DNA of 64,000 bases from Vespa crabro (GCF_910589235.1 NC_060963.1:4041001-4105000); one strand, 5' to 3'. Shown: positions 50,017 through 62,282, counted from the stretch's first letter. Numbers and translations: made by a program. The notes: a model not told the origin generated them from the letters alone.

Positions 50017-50061
<45 letters not shown>

Positions 50062-51492
50062 TTATTTTGTTTTAATTATATAGTAACTTTAAAGTATATG
50101 TGTATTCTCATTGAATTTGTCTTGTCACCTTTTATATTATCATTAAAAAATGCAAATCTGTTAAATAGTCATTTTTAAATAATTCTGTTTTTCTTTTTTT
50201 TTTTTTTGAAAGGAAAATGTTTTGCTAAGTTTCGATATTTACCACTGATTAGAAAATGTTTAGTTTCTATTTACGTAATTTTGTTGTCAAATTATCATAA
50301 TTGCTACTATATTTATTATAGAATTTTAATAAAGAAATTATGAAATATTCGTTTTAAAATTGGCGGAGGATTTAACTCGATGCCATTTGACGAATCAATA
50401 TACGTTAATGATATAATTCTATCTACAATCTAATCGCGGTTGTACTGCAATTACAATACAAAATATATATTAAAAATAAAAACTTAATTCTGTGTAAAAA
50501 AAATGATATGATAAAAATAATAATAATTAGTCAGGTACTATATCCGATATATTTATATTGTTCTTTTTTAAAAATTATAGAAATTCGAACTAATTGTTCT
50601 CGTTTAACTTAACATGTATTCTATTCAGAAAATTCTATTTAACTATATTATAATATAGTATAATAGGTAATAAACGTTACAATACAATTATTTTTATTAT
50701 AGTTGTATTAAGATTTGCAACATGAAATCGTCGATTTTTTTTCTTTTTTTGAATAGTGGAAAAAGAAATTTCTTAATCGATTCTAGAAAAATGAAGAAAG
50801 ATTTGAATTCAAACGGGAATAAATTTTCCAGACGGTGAACGTTTTCGTTGACACGTTGAGTTGCATTTTCATAACGATCAAAGTCTGTGTGCATCGGGAA
50901 TATTCATACCGAGGAAAGACATATTCCTCTGCAGCTATTCTCAGAGATGCAATTTTCTCTTTCCTTTTCTATCCCTCTTTCTTTCTCTCTTTCTCTCTTT
51001 CTTTCTCTCTTTCTTTCTCTCTCTCTCTCTCTTTCCATCTTTCTCTTTCTACTACAAAATCGTCGAGAAGATATCGTTGCAGACAAAATGAAGAAGGATA
51101 AAAGATAAAGGTAAAGATTTGAAAAGTGACATATTCAATTTCCAGAAAGCGATATGTCTCTTGATGGCGAACAACTTTTGTGCACCCGTGTGTAGGTACA
51201 CGTAGAAGGGCGTAAATCGGTGGAAAAACTTCTCTTATATTATAGATATGTCTTTTATTATTTCATAAAAAAAAAACAATATAATAATATTAATAATAAT
51301 AATAATAAGAAAATTTAATAAAAATTTGACTTCTCAATGTCGGACGATAGTCCATTTTATTTTTGTGATTGATATTTCGCACGTAATATTATTACACATT
51401 GAATAATATTTTTAACTCCATCTATCGGAATTTATTGTCATTTAATATTTAATTAATATTATAACGATGTTCATTCTTTTTTTTTTTTGTAG
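49263..51492. other. AT-rich spacer or intron
   Basis: 2.2 kb with repeated tataatatattttata units near 49320-49385, an (AT)n run at 50019-50057 and a pyrimidine tract (TTTC/TCTC) at about 50950-51050. No protein-like reading frame; predicted frames are Ser/Phe/Leu repeats of the pyrimidine tract. Confidence 0.5.
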
Positions 51493-51623
51493 GAACAGCA
51501 ACAGCAACAGCAGCAGCAACAATAGTGCCGTTGAACAGTTAAAATCCTTCGGATCTTTTGCTATGTTCGAACTTGAAACGAATCACTTTTCAATATGACA
51601 TGGATGGACAGGCAGAAAGGCCG
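51493..51623 (+). CDS. Candidate first coding exon of an unidentified gene running off the right edge
   Basis: A T-tract and ttgtag acceptor (51481-51492) are followed by (CAG/CAA)n-rich sequence, then a unique segment, an ATG at 51600-51602, and a strong donor CCG|gtaagt at 51623/51624. The reading is MDGQAERP in phase 0. The Kozak context is good (G at -3 and +4). A second ATG at 51595 is in another frame and would act as an overlapping uORF. Only 8 residues are coded here and I do not recognise them. The next exon would lie across a long intron, perhaps beyond 64000. Confidence 0.3.
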
Positions 51624-53200
51624 GTAAGTTTTCGTGGTTGTAATGAAATTTTGAAAAATGCTATAAAAAACAACGCATATTGCATGACCGAGTGAACGGG
51701 TATATTTTCGCGCATTGATTCGTATATAACCTCATTGCATACAATTTTTACTCGAAAATTCTGTTCGAATTCGTGTAATTCATTTTTCATGCTTTCCCAA
51801 GCAGAGATGTAAATTTTATGCTATTATTGAAATCGGTAGATCGAATCCCTTAACCGCAGGTGTCTCACGTATGTACGGTTGCTCCTAGCTTATCGTTTCT
51901 TACACGTGTGACTTTTCTATTATATGTGTAAAAAATAAAAGTAAAAAAATACAAGTAAAACAAAAAGAAAAGTAAAAAAGAAAAAAAGAGAGAGAGAGAG
52001 AGAGGAAGAAAAAGAAGGAGATACAAAGTATCTCTTTTTTTCCTCTTCTTCCTTTTTTTTTCTCTTTTTCTTAAGCAATTGAACGATACTATCGGACACA
52101 TATTGCTCGTGAAAATATTTCATTGATTCTTATTATATCATTTTCACCGTTAACATGAAAATTAACTGAATTTTTCAATAATCATACATTTCGTTCGATC
52201 TATCATTACTGGTGTGATATATAATAATATTTTTCTTATAATAATTACCGTCCCTCACGAAAGTTCTCGTTCAATATTCACTCATATACACTTTATTAGT
52301 TTTCTTTTCTTTTTGTAGAAAAAAAAAAAAAAAAAAAAAAAGAAAAAAAGAAAAAAAAAGAAACAAAAAAAACACGCGCACACACAAAAGAGAAAAAACA
52401 AAACAGGAAAAAAGGCAAATAATACTTCATTTTTCAATACTAGTCATATTTTTATCAATAAGTAATATTCTCTATTACGTGGCTAGTTTATATTTATCGT
52501 TTAGAAAAAATTGAATTTAAAATTTATAAATCATTGTTATGCATCTATTTCTTCGTGTTTCTTTTATGTTCGTCGACTTTTATTATTATTATTATTATTA
52601 TTTTTTTTTTCTTTCTGATTTTAGAAGATCTTTTTTCGATTTCTTTCCAGGAACCGATAAAATATAAAAGTTCAGTTATATAATATAGCGATAAATATCG
52701 ATTTATAAATCTTTTTTTATTTCTCTCTCTCTCCCTCTCTCTCTCCCTCTCTCTATCTCTCTTTTTATCTCTCTATTTTATATAGACAAAAATTTGCAAC
52801 ATATATCATGACCACATCGATCGTTTTCTATGTCCTTCAATAATTCTTATCATTTAACGGTACGTCAACAGTTGTTTTAAATATACATATACAATGTCTA
52901 GAAGTATAGATAATACTTATAATGTATGAATAATATGCAGAAATAATAAATAGCAGGAATTTCTTTTGTAATATAACTCGGATTATTTTATTATTATTAT
53001 TTATTTATTTATTTACTTATTTTTCGTTTTAATAACTTAAAAATCTCTCTCTCTCTCTCTTTCTCTTTCTCTTTCTCTTTCTCTATCTATCTCTATCAAT
53101 ATTTCATAGTAAAAACGAAATGGTTGAGACATAGAAAATGTTTATGGTTCCGTCCATTACACGATTTCAAATTTGTAAACGACAAACGTTTTAGTCGAGA
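51624..53200. other. Repeat-rich non-coding stretch
   Basis: It contains a purine tract opposite a pyrimidine tract at 51975-52075, an A-rich tract at 52318-52400, (ATT)n at about 52580-52602, and (CT)n runs at 52722-52770 and 53046-53095. No coding signal recognised. Confidence 0.5.
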
Positions 53201-53213
53201 GGGTGGAGCACTC

Positions 53214-53280
53214 TATAAAACCTGACCTCCACTGATATAAACTATAAACGGCAAAATGTGGCGAATTGCGGAGATTATAC
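53214..53280 (+). promoter_or_regulatory. TATA box followed by a possible short first exon
   Basis: TATAAAA at 53214-53220 lies in less AT-biased sequence (gggtggagcactctataaaa). An ATG follows at 53256 and opens MWRIAEII, and a gtgagt donor follows at 53281. The spacing allows a transcription start near 53245 with a very short leader. This may be a real TATA-driven gene start or a chance arrangement in AT-rich DNA. Confidence 0.22.
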
Positions 53281-54957
53281 GTGAGTATAGTCAGAGAAGA
53301 AGGGTTGAAGGGGGTGATGGTGGAGATGGAGGTGATAGAGGAGGAGGAGGAGGAGGAGGAGAGGTATGTGGCGAAGTTGGCATGGTAGTTAGGAAAATGG
53401 GGTACTTTTGTGGGAAAATAAAATAGGTAATGGAGCTAGCAAGGTAGCTATGTAAAGCAGCTGCCGGTGACGGCTGCACGAATCACAGTACTTTTGTTAT
53501 AATTTTCTCTCGATTTCTACCAAAACTTATATCTGGTTAATAGTTTGCATTCTTTTCTTTTTTTCTGCCCATATTTTTATTCGCCCATAACGTTAAAGTT
53601 AAACTTGAATTTTATTAGGAATCGAATGTATCTACTTAAAACATTTTAAAAAAGTATTTTAAATGATATACTTTTAAATGAATGCCATCGATATCCTGAC
53701 ATACAGTCATTCATACTGACTAAAATGTTCATGCATACCGAGCATTTGTTTCACAAATTACTTATCATTAATGAATAAAAATACTGAACAAGTTAAACGA
53801 TAGTGCTTTTTATTTACATAGAATTTAAATAGTTTGAATAATTTTTGAACGAAAATTAATATAATATGACAAATTTTTAAACATTAGGAATAATTGTATG
53901 ATTTTTTTTATCTTTTATTTTTTATTGACTGATTTTATAAAACATCGATAACGGTGACGTATCGAGAGGAACGTTTCTTTTTTATTTTTCTTTTTTCTAA
54001 AAAGTTCAGTAGTATTATATAAACAATGAGAAATGTGATGTAAATTTAATTGAATCGTAAGACTGTTGTTCTAGTATGATCCTCATCCCAGTAGAAGTAC
54101 GAGAGTTATTACTATTTATGCAAATTATTTCAGAAAAGTTTTTAATGAGAATTCGTAACCTCGAATTGTAACCAAGAATTCGAAAGTTTGTCTCGATTAA
54201 AATGATAATTAAATAGCATTTCAAAGTTATTATTGCACGATACGTTATGAGAAATGTATATTTTCATTAATAGCTGTTCCGCATCGGTTCCCCCTTTATT
54301 TCATATTATATTAAATATTTGTGAATTTAAAAGAATCATATGTTCTTAAATATAATGAAATATCAATAAAGAACCGAATGAATTAATGTTATTAAATTTA
54401 ATATTTATTAACAATAAAATATAATTTTTTTCTCTTTCTGCGTCCCCCCCGTCTCCTCCCTTCCGCCATAGAATACGTTTAATATCAAAGTTATGAAAAA
54501 TATACGATTCAAGGATCTAATTGGAAGTTCCAATAAAAAAAAAAAAAAAAAAAGGGAAAAGAAAAAACAAAAGGCAATTAATCGATGATAATTATTTTCC
54601 TATAAGAAAATATCCCTTAAAAACATTTTTACCTATTTTGCCACCTTTTCTTTTTTCTTGTAGAGAGAGATATCAAGAAAATTAGAAAAAGTAGAAAGGA
54701 AAATATTTGGAATGTTAGAAGGGAGAGAGGGAGGGAGGAAAACAATATCTTCATTCTCTTCATAAAGAAATGTTTTTCTAACGTAGACCACGTACACACT
54801 TCTTTCCTCTTCGTCTTACGTGTGGACGTAAATAACGAAAGGAAAAATAATGATGATGATAATAGTAACACAAAAAAAAAAAAAAAAAATAAAAAAAAAC
54901 CAATACAAAAAGAAAAAGAAAAAAAATAGAAAAAAAGCAAAAGAGACGAAAGAAACA

Positions 54958-54990
<33 letters not shown>

Positions 54991-55030
54991 GAAAAATAAG
55001 AAACTACAAAGGAAGGAAGAAAGTAGATAC
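53281..55030. other. Non-coding stretch with GGA repeat and A-rich tracts
   Basis: (GGA)n and GGTGAT-type repeats at about 53310-53372, then AT-rich unique sequence. A-runs lie at 54535-54555 and 54966-54990, and mixed A-rich tracts at 54870-54960. The long minus-strand frames here are Phe/Ser-rich readings of these tracts. Confidence 0.5.
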
Positions 55031-55356
55031 TGTGCGCGTTTAAAACGAACCTGGAAAGGTTCCTGGTTTTAATCAGTTTTAGAAGTCGCAAAACATAACA
55101 CGCGTTTAGAAAAAGATAATAGGGAGGAGAAGATAGGAGATGGTGCTGGTTTAAAGGAGTATATGTACAAAAGAACGAAGGAAACGAAGGAACGCGTGCG
55201 ACAACAGGAATGAAACGCAAGCCACGCTTCGTAGAAGGTACTCGACCGTTGGTGGCGTTCGTAAGAATAAGTGGCACTTTACTCTCCAGGCAAGGTGAAA
55301 TTAAATTCAACCAAGATAAATGGTGCCGCTAAGCCAGAGCATCTACTACTAGTCTC

Positions 55357-55387
<31 letters not shown>

Positions 55388-55560
55388 TTCTGTCTCTTTC
55401 TCTCATATTCTTACTCGCGTGCGGTGGTAGACTTCCTCATCGGGCACCCACGGGGTGCGAACATGTGAAATGTAAATTAGTTTAAATTAAGGCACGGGAA
55501 CGGTCACGGCTACTATTAAATATATAAATACGTAGGTTATATGTATACCGTTTTTCCACA
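55031..55560. other. Higher-complexity island in the gene-poor region
   Basis: About 500 bp with CpGs (acgcgtgcgacaac, gtgcggtggtag, cacccacggggtgcg), interrupted by a (CT)n block at 55355-55405. No convincing exon. It could be a regulatory element or an unrecognised exon region. The island includes a perfect short palindrome-like caccc-acg-gggtg at about 55446-55456. Confidence 0.3.
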
Positions 55561-55571
55561 GCATGCAAGTG

Positions 55572-55575
55572 AGAA

Positions 55576-55631
<56 letters not shown>
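55572..55631. repeat. (GA)n microsatellite
   Basis: About 60 bp, mostly GA units, followed by three near-copies of gaatggaaga (55630-55660). Confidence 0.9.
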
Positions 55632-55633
<2 letters not shown>

Positions 55634-55660
55634 GAAGAGAATGGAAGAGAATGGGAGAGA

Positions 55661-55906
55661 AGGGTGGTTTTAATTAAATGAAAAAGCGTTCCGTCCTCGC
55701 TAGCGAGCAAACTGAACCGTTCGGCTAATCGTCGTTGGTATTTCTACTTTCTCTCCTACCACCAACCACCCATCCACCTCCTATTTTACTCTTCGATCCT
55801 TGCCAACTAGCTTGATCGGCTAACGTGAGATAATCGGTCGATTTATTAAACGAACAAATCGTTCGCTCTTCCACGAAATACAAATTTCATGTACTTTTGT
55901 TTTTTA

Positions 55907-55946
<40 letters not shown>

Positions 55947-57070
55947 GTTATTATTATTATTCTCTTTCATTGTAATAGTAACGATATCATCGTGTGCTAT
56001 AATCTACTACTGTTTATGAAAATGATCATTTCATGTAATATCTATGTATGTAGATGTATCCCTATATATGTATTAGACGTCTTATCATTTTCATTTTTTT
56101 TTCTTTTTCTTTTTTTTTTTTTTTCTTTCCCTTTTATACATATACCTTACGGGAAAATTCATCAACTTCTAAATTGAAAGCGATAGTTTGAGACGTTTGA
56201 GTAATGGATCTTTGAGTTTTTCTTTTTATTTCACTTTGTAGGTAAAAAAATTTCCAAGTCACGGTAGGTATCCTTAAATAATGCGTGTTTGTTCGCGTGT
56301 AAGTACATTGGGCGAACCCTTATTTTGATGGTAATATGCTTCTAGCTAATGCATCTCGATTAATTATCCTACCTTGATGTATATATCGTTTGTTTCAATC
56401 TTATTGTTAAAAAAACATTTAGTGTATAACGAGACATTGGGTATTATCATTAATCGTTCGTAAAAGAAAATATTTTAATTTACTATGTCTCAAGTGTTCT
56501 TTTTTTTATATCGTTCTTTTATATACAATCTAATTTCTCTTTGCATTATGTTTGATTATATCTGGTCTCACTTTTCACTATTTATTATTTAAAAATGTAT
56601 CATTGAAATCAATAAGCACTTTCATTCTTACGTTTTATTTAGCACTTTAGTTATATGGATATAAACTTGAATGTGATGAAAATATGAATATGATCGATAA
56701 GAAAAAAGAAATTGAAGAAAAAAGAGAAACGAAAGAAAGAAGGAAAGAGAAGAAAAGTAATGAGAAAGACGATATTCTTATATCACGAAAAGATATTTCT
56801 TTTTCTTTCTTTCTTTCTTTCTTTCTTTTTTTTGCTTTTCCTTTTTTCTTTTTTTTTTTTCTTTTCATGAATATCTAATGAACACGTCAATCAAATCAAG
56901 AAAAAACGAGTCGCTCGTTTCTGACGATTAGTTTTGTCGGAATGGAAAAATGATTTTAATGATTTTACGTTCCACATCGGATTTCAGATTTCTTTTTCTA
57001 TCCTTCGACGATTTTGAGTTATTAGTTTCGAAATTTCAACGCTCACTTCTCCATCGATAAAAGAGGACGT
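55661..57070. other. Non-coding stretch with (ATT)n and (TTTC)n arrays
   Basis: Includes unique sequence with CpGs at 55680-55880, (ATT)n at 55909-55960, a T/C tract at 56093-56132 and (CTTT)n at about 56798-56866. No gene recognised. Confidence 0.5.
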
Positions 57071-57073
57071 AAC

Positions 57074-57245
57074 GTACATACATACATACATGCATATATG
57101 CATACATACACATACATATATATACATACATACATACTTACATACATACATAGATACATACATACATACATACATACATACATACATACATACATACATA
57201 CATACATACATACATACATACATAGATACATAGATACATACATAT
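57074..57245. repeat. (CATA)n tetranucleotide array
   Basis: About 170 bp of tandem ACAT/CATA units with a few GATA and ATAT variants. It produces open frames on both strands made only of Tyr/Ile/His/Thr or Met/Tyr/Val/Cys repeats, which are not genes. Confidence 0.95.
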
Positions 57246-57778
57246 ATAGCGTCGTCCACGATATTACACGATATACGGCTCGTTTGCTCGTTCAATTCGC
57301 ACATGTTTCACCTTTACATACGTCGATTCTCGATGGTCATCATTCACGCGATATTAAAAAGTAATGTATGGATAGCGGTCGTGCTCCATGCACGTCGAAC
57401 AATTTGATTTGTCGCGTAGCAACGCTTTCGTTCGTGTCGAAACTCATGCGTATGTACGTATACACGTATGTATAATATGTATGTATATACGTATTTATGT
57501 TTGTTGTATGTATGTATGTATTGTATGCATATATATATATATATATATATATATGCTACTATATTTATGCATTCACATACGTACGAGTATACACGAGTTT
57601 TACGAAAATTCGACGCCTTTTAATTGCTTTTATTTCATTTGTCTCCGCGAATTCATTTGCCGTGGATAATATTAATGGCCGAACCATAGATGATTCAAAT
57701 GGAAGATCCAAACGAATATCTCCATCTGATTCATTTCTTTTCTTTTCCCAAATTCTTTTTATCCTTTCCTATTTGACA
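57246..57778. other. Unique stretch between repeat arrays
   Basis: About 530 bp with a complex, CpG-containing part at 57247-57450. A GTAT/ATGT repeat and an (AT)n run follow at 57455-57555. Frames crossing it read into the flanking arrays; no gene is supported. Confidence 0.45.
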
Positions 57779-57850
57779 AATAATAATAATAACAATAACA
57801 ATAACAATAACAATAACAATAACAATAACATTAACAATAACAAAAACAAC

Positions 57851-57930
<80 letters not shown>

Positions 57931-57931
57931 G
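57779..57931. repeat. (AACAAT)n then (AAT)n compound array
   Basis: About nine hexamer units merging into roughly 25 perfect AAT trinucleotides, 153 bp in total. It gives poly-Asn on the + strand and poly-Ile or poly-Tyr on the - strand. Confidence 0.95.
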
Positions 57932-58224
57932 CAAAATTTTTTATTTTAGAATGAACGAGACGAGATGAACAGTACTTTGGCGAAGGACACGAAGGACGCA
58001 AAGGAAAAAAAAAAAGAAGAAAAGAGAACGACACACAACTTTCCTTCTATTCACTAAACCTCGTTACCCTTATGAACTTCATTTTCATTTAATTATCAAA
58101 TTTAATTTCGTCCTCGTTATAGGTAAGTAACTCGATCGAAATTGCTGTATCCGTCGATCGTATGCGTGAAAAGAGTGTTTTAATGAGAAAGAAAGAGATA
58201 GAAAGAGAAAGAGAGAGAGAGAGG

Positions 58225-58256
<32 letters not shown>

Positions 58257-58522
58257 TAGATAAAAAGATAAAGATAGAGAGATAAGAGAAAGAGAGATAA
58301 ATAAATAAGTAGAATAAAATGATAGAGGGAAAGAGGCATAGCGAGAAATAGTGCATAATAGTGGAAAGGATTTGCATAGAGGAGTAAATGAGAATGCATG
58401 GGGGTTCGTGCCTAGCGTATACGTTTTCACGCTACCTTTTTAAAAAGCTTCAGTCAGACATAGAATTTAAAAGTGGATAATTCATTTAATTTACCATTTC
58501 CCTTGTATTTCTTTTCGTTCTC

Positions 58523-58565
<43 letters not shown>

Positions 58566-59440
58566 TTATTCATATCTATTTCTATCTCTATTTCTATCTC
58601 CTTTTTTTCTCATTGGTAATCTCCAATACATTTGTGAATGACCATAGACGTATATAAAAATGAATATAGACCCGTATGAAATACGGTAATTGCAACGATT
58701 TCTTTTTTTTTTTTTTTTCTTTTTTTTCTTTTTTTCATCTCACTGTAAAATTCCACGGGGGGAAAATTGATGGTCTGTTCTTTAACGAGCCATTTTTTTT
58801 TCTTCTTTTTTTTCGCCCCCCTTTTTTTTTATTCTTCCCCCTCTCCCCCTCTACCCCCCGTCCCGCAACCCTAAAGATAGATATCCATGTGATTTTCAAC
58901 TGCTGGTATTTTCAAAATGATTCGAGTTATTTCTTTCTCTCTCTCTTTCTCTCTTTCTTTCTCCCTCTCTCTCTCTCTCTTTCTATATATATAGATATAT
59001 ATATATATACCTCTATCGTTCTCTCTCGTTCGAATTGATGTACCGATTCTACTCGATGAAATTGAACCTTCGCGAATCGTCTTATCAATTACTATTGGTA
59101 ATGACGTGCAACGAGAATCAGCTGTATAGGAAAGAAGGGACGAGGATTCTTTTCAAATGCATACCTTTTTCTCTCTTTCATTCTTTCCTTCTTCTTTATT
59201 CCTCCATTCTTTTTTTTTTCTTTTTTTTTTTCAACTCTTATTACACACACTTTTCCTGTTCTCTTTCGTCCTGTCTCTTCCTCTTCCTCCTCCTCCTCCT
59301 CCTCCTCCTCCACCTGCTCCTCCACCTCCATTTCCACCTCCACCTCCACCTCCATCTCCACCTCCGCCATTTTATTCCAGAGCCTCGTATGGCTCCGTAA
59401 TATTTCCCACTCACGTTTGGGATATGCATGAACTTTAAAA
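57932..59440. other. Gene-poor stretch dominated by GA/CT and CCT repeats
   Basis: (GA)n tracts at 58192-58300, (CT)n at 58525-58563 and 58934-58983, T/C tracts at 58697-58736 and 58793-58830, and (CCT)n/(CCACCT)n at about 59280-59368. No gene supported. Confidence 0.5.
59280..59368. repeat. (CCT)n and (CCACCT)n array
   Basis: A strand-asymmetric trinucleotide/hexanucleotide array. It encodes Pro or Leu/His repeats on one strand and Glu/Val or Trp/Arg repeats on the other, all low complexity. Confidence 0.9.
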
Positions 59441-59870
59441 AGTGGCGCCATCGTGCTTACAGAATATTAAAGCCATTCATATTTACCGGCCAGTAGATAT
59501 CTATCCGTAGGCGTACGCCACTTTTGTACTTTTCTTTCTTTCTTTCTTTCTTTCTCTCTTTTTTTTTTTTTTCTTTAATTATTTTATCCCTGCTCTTCAT
59601 TCTCTCTAGGCACGTTAGCAATACGCTTTAACGTTAAAAACTCCATGGGGGTGTTCTTTGGTTTTCTTTTTTTTTTTTTATTTTCTTTCTTGCCCTTATC
59701 AGTCCTACGTACGTTACGTTATACGTACGTAATATTTACGGACGTGGATTTACGCGCAGACGGTTGGGATATATTTGAATCAGTCTTCAGGGCCCTATAA
59801 GATAAGATAAGAGTCCCCATAAGACAGGGTTCAATAGTCACAAGACGATATCAATTTATCTTATATATAT
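59441..59870. promoter_or_regulatory. CpG-bearing non-repetitive island with palindromes and paired GATA sites
   Basis: Two unique segments flank T/C tracts at 59527-59575 and 59668-59690. Perfect palindromes are ggcgtacgcc (59510-59519) and agggccct (59789-59796). An inverted pair tacgtacgt / acgtacgta lies at 59706-59714 and 59723-59731. Two overlapping-phase GATA sites (agataagataag) follow at about 59800-59811. This looks more like a regulatory element than neighbouring repeat DNA, but there is no proof of function. Confidence 0.3.
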
Positions 59871-60434
59871 GTAAAATAAATCCATCATTTCTAAATATCT
59901 CTAATGGTCGTTGATGTATATCTTTTATCATTTTTATATCTTTAACGACTATTCGCAAATTTTGCTATCGTTGGCGATTCAAGTGGGGAAAAAAAATATA
60001 TATATCGTACGCGATTGATTTATTTTAATGGCGGGATACATACATATAAAAAAAAAAAAAGAAAAAAAAAAAAAAAGAAAAAGAAGAAAAAAGAAAAAAG
60101 AAAAAAGAAGAGGAAGAAAGAAAAAGAAAAAACAAATTTCAAGCTCTTTGAATCTCTTGAAAGTTAAATCCGCCCCTATGCTTCATAGGTATGTACATAC
60201 ATATCTACGTGCATACATACATATGTACATATTTGCTCGAAGATGGAACGTCGAGATAGGAAATAATTTCATTTCTTTTTATATTCCTTCGACAGATTTT
60301 CATCGATCGAAGAAAAGAAGAGAGTTTTAAAGTATCCTCGTTGTGTCCGCGCTATAACGTCTACGTGAACGACGAACGAGATAAGAAAGGAATCTTTTTT
60401 TTCTTCTCTCTCCCACTCCCTCTCTTCCATTCTC

Positions 60435-60488
<54 letters not shown>

Positions 60489-60707
60489 CTTTTTATCATT
60501 CTTCGGAATCTCATAAGACGTAAGACGAACGATCGGAAATTTTTCCATAAAACGTACAAATTTTTTTGCAAAAATGGAGATACTGTTATATACATTTAAT
60601 AAGTCGGCGCGATGATTGCACTTTGCCTAACGTTAAAAAAAAAAGAATAAAAAAACATAAAAGAAAGATGGAAGGAGGAATAGAGAAAGAGAAAAAGGAA
60701 AAAAGGA

Positions 60708-60750
<43 letters not shown>

Positions 60751-60780
60751 GAGAAAAGAGTCGAAGATGCATCGACGTAG
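59871..60780. other. Repeat-rich non-coding stretch
   Basis: A-rich/GA-rich tract at 60049-60135, (CT)n at 60403-60490 and (GA)n at 60700-60746. Frames on both strands are Lys/Arg/Glu- or Ser/Leu-repeat artefacts. Confidence 0.5.
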
Positions 60781-61080
60781 AAAAATCTGTCGTTTGACGT
60801 AAGGACGAAGGCAAAGTTGGCTTTCATTGCTTTAAGAATACGACGAAAGACGATGAAACGAATCACGGCTGTGTCTGATGGATCACCTTAATCGCGTTCT
60901 CGATCGTCGTCGGTCTGTATATAAAATCGATTGTCAGAGCGTGACTAATGTGCCAGGCCAACCTTATTTCTTGCTGTCACGACGCATTAGAGGGTCTTGG
61001 ACACTTTGAGTGCCTCTTTCAAAGTCCCTTGGGTTTACACACGAACTCACTTTGGCACAGCGTCCTTCTATACTTTTGCT
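60781..61080. other. Unique CpG-rich island with TATA-like element
   Basis: 300 bp of complex sequence. It has several CpGs (cgatcgtcgtcgg) and TATATAAAA at 60918-60926. An ATG lies 22 nt downstream at 60948, opening about 45 non-repetitive residues (MCQANLISCCHDALEGLG...) before the frame runs into an ATGT repeat. I recognise no protein family. Promoter, enhancer or lost exon are all possible. Confidence 0.25.
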
Positions 61081-61083
61081 TCA

Positions 61084-61180
61084 TATGTATGTATATATGT
61101 ATATATGTATATATGTATATATGTATATATGTATGTACGTATGTATGTATTGTATGTATCTATGTATGTATCTATATACG
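61084..61180. repeat. (ATGT)n / (ATAT) array
   Basis: Tandem ATGTATAT and ATGT units over about 95 bp. Confidence 0.9.
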
Positions 61181-61869
61181 CGGACCATATACGTTCGCTT
61201 CCTTTTCTCAGTTTTACCTGCAAAATCGCATCCTCAACTAACTGCATCCAATCATTCTGCTACGTTGAAATTATTTCAAAGGATAGGCGACTGGCTAAAG
61301 GGGACTTTTACGGTGTCCCTTCCTTCAATTTTCAAATCACAAATTTTTATTTCTTCTTAGAATTTCGTGAAAATTCTTTTCCTAAACTTTTTCCTCCTTC
61401 TTCTTCTTCTTCTTCTTTTTCTTTTCCTTCTCCATCTCCTTCTTCTTCTTCCTTTTTCCATTCTCCTTTTTCTTTTTTCTTGTTTTTCTCTTTTTCAACA
61501 AATCGAATAATACACGTTCGAAGTCTATTGCCAAGTTATCGGAAATATTTGATATAGTGAAAAATTGAACCTTCGAATACTATCACGGGATGCATTGTCA
61601 AGTGAGAATTTTTGATTGGGACACTTGTGAAAAACTTGACGATCGGTTAATAGCGATCTTTTTTCTTTTTCTCCCTCTTCTTTGATTTTTGTTTTTTCTT
61701 TTTTTTTTATTTATTAATTTTTTTTTTTTTTTTATAGGGGATGTCACGTATTTCGTTCTTTTCCTTTCTTTGTTTTTGTTTTTTGTTTGTTTGTATTCTT
61801 TTTTTTTTTATGAACGATTCGACGAATCGTTTAACTCGAACAATTTTTTTCATTCCTTTTTATATCATT

Positions 61870-61870
<1 letters not shown>

Positions 61871-61950
<80 letters not shown>
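61871..61950. repeat. Long (GA)n microsatellite
   Basis: About 37 near-perfect GA units, the longest dinucleotide run in the window. It is a polypurine tract with mirror symmetry, able in principle to form triplex DNA. Confidence 0.95.
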
Positions 61951-61951
<1 letters not shown>

Positions 61952-62227
61952 AGAAGAGAGAAACATTTTCAGTTTCGTTTAAAGTGGTACGCGTTCGTTC
62001 GATAAGAATTGCGAATTTTCGAATCAATTGTACGGTATCGCGTATTTTATAAAATACGTAAAAAAAAAAGAAAAAACAAAAAAAAAAAATAATTGCAAAT
62101 AAAAATAAAAAAAGAAGAAAAATTTCCAAGTGCAAAAAAAATCTCATCTCATAATTCGATTTGAAAATGATCAAAATATCTTCGAGAGATATCACACATT
62201 TATTTTTATACATTATTTTTATATTTA

Positions 62228-62230
<3 letters not shown>

Positions 62231-62280
<50 letters not shown>
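62231..62280. repeat. (AT)n microsatellite
   Basis: About 24 AT units, followed at 62310-62340 by CA then GT dinucleotide runs. Confidence 0.95.

Positions 62281-62282
<2 letters not shown>

Noticed and set aside
53291..53479. Pro/Ser-rich 62-aa frame
   Set aside because: It is the reverse reading of a GGA/GGTGAT repeat; no homology or splice support.
54629..55310. Frames of 111 and 164 aa on the minus strand
   Set aside because: Mostly Phe/Leu/Ser readings of A-rich tracts. The complex N-terminal part of the longer frame matches nothing I recognise.
57074..57245. CRISPR-like regular repetition
   Set aside because: Uninterrupted tetranucleotide array without spacers, in a eukaryotic genome.
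57043..57949. Tyr/Met/Cys-, His/Thr- and poly-Asn-rich frames
   Set aside because: Pure translations of (CATA)n and (AAT)n arrays, open on both strands for trivial reasons.
59092..59451. Frames of up to 121 aa on both strands across the CCT array
   Set aside because: Low-complexity Glu/Val, Pro or Leu/His repeats without splice sites or homology.
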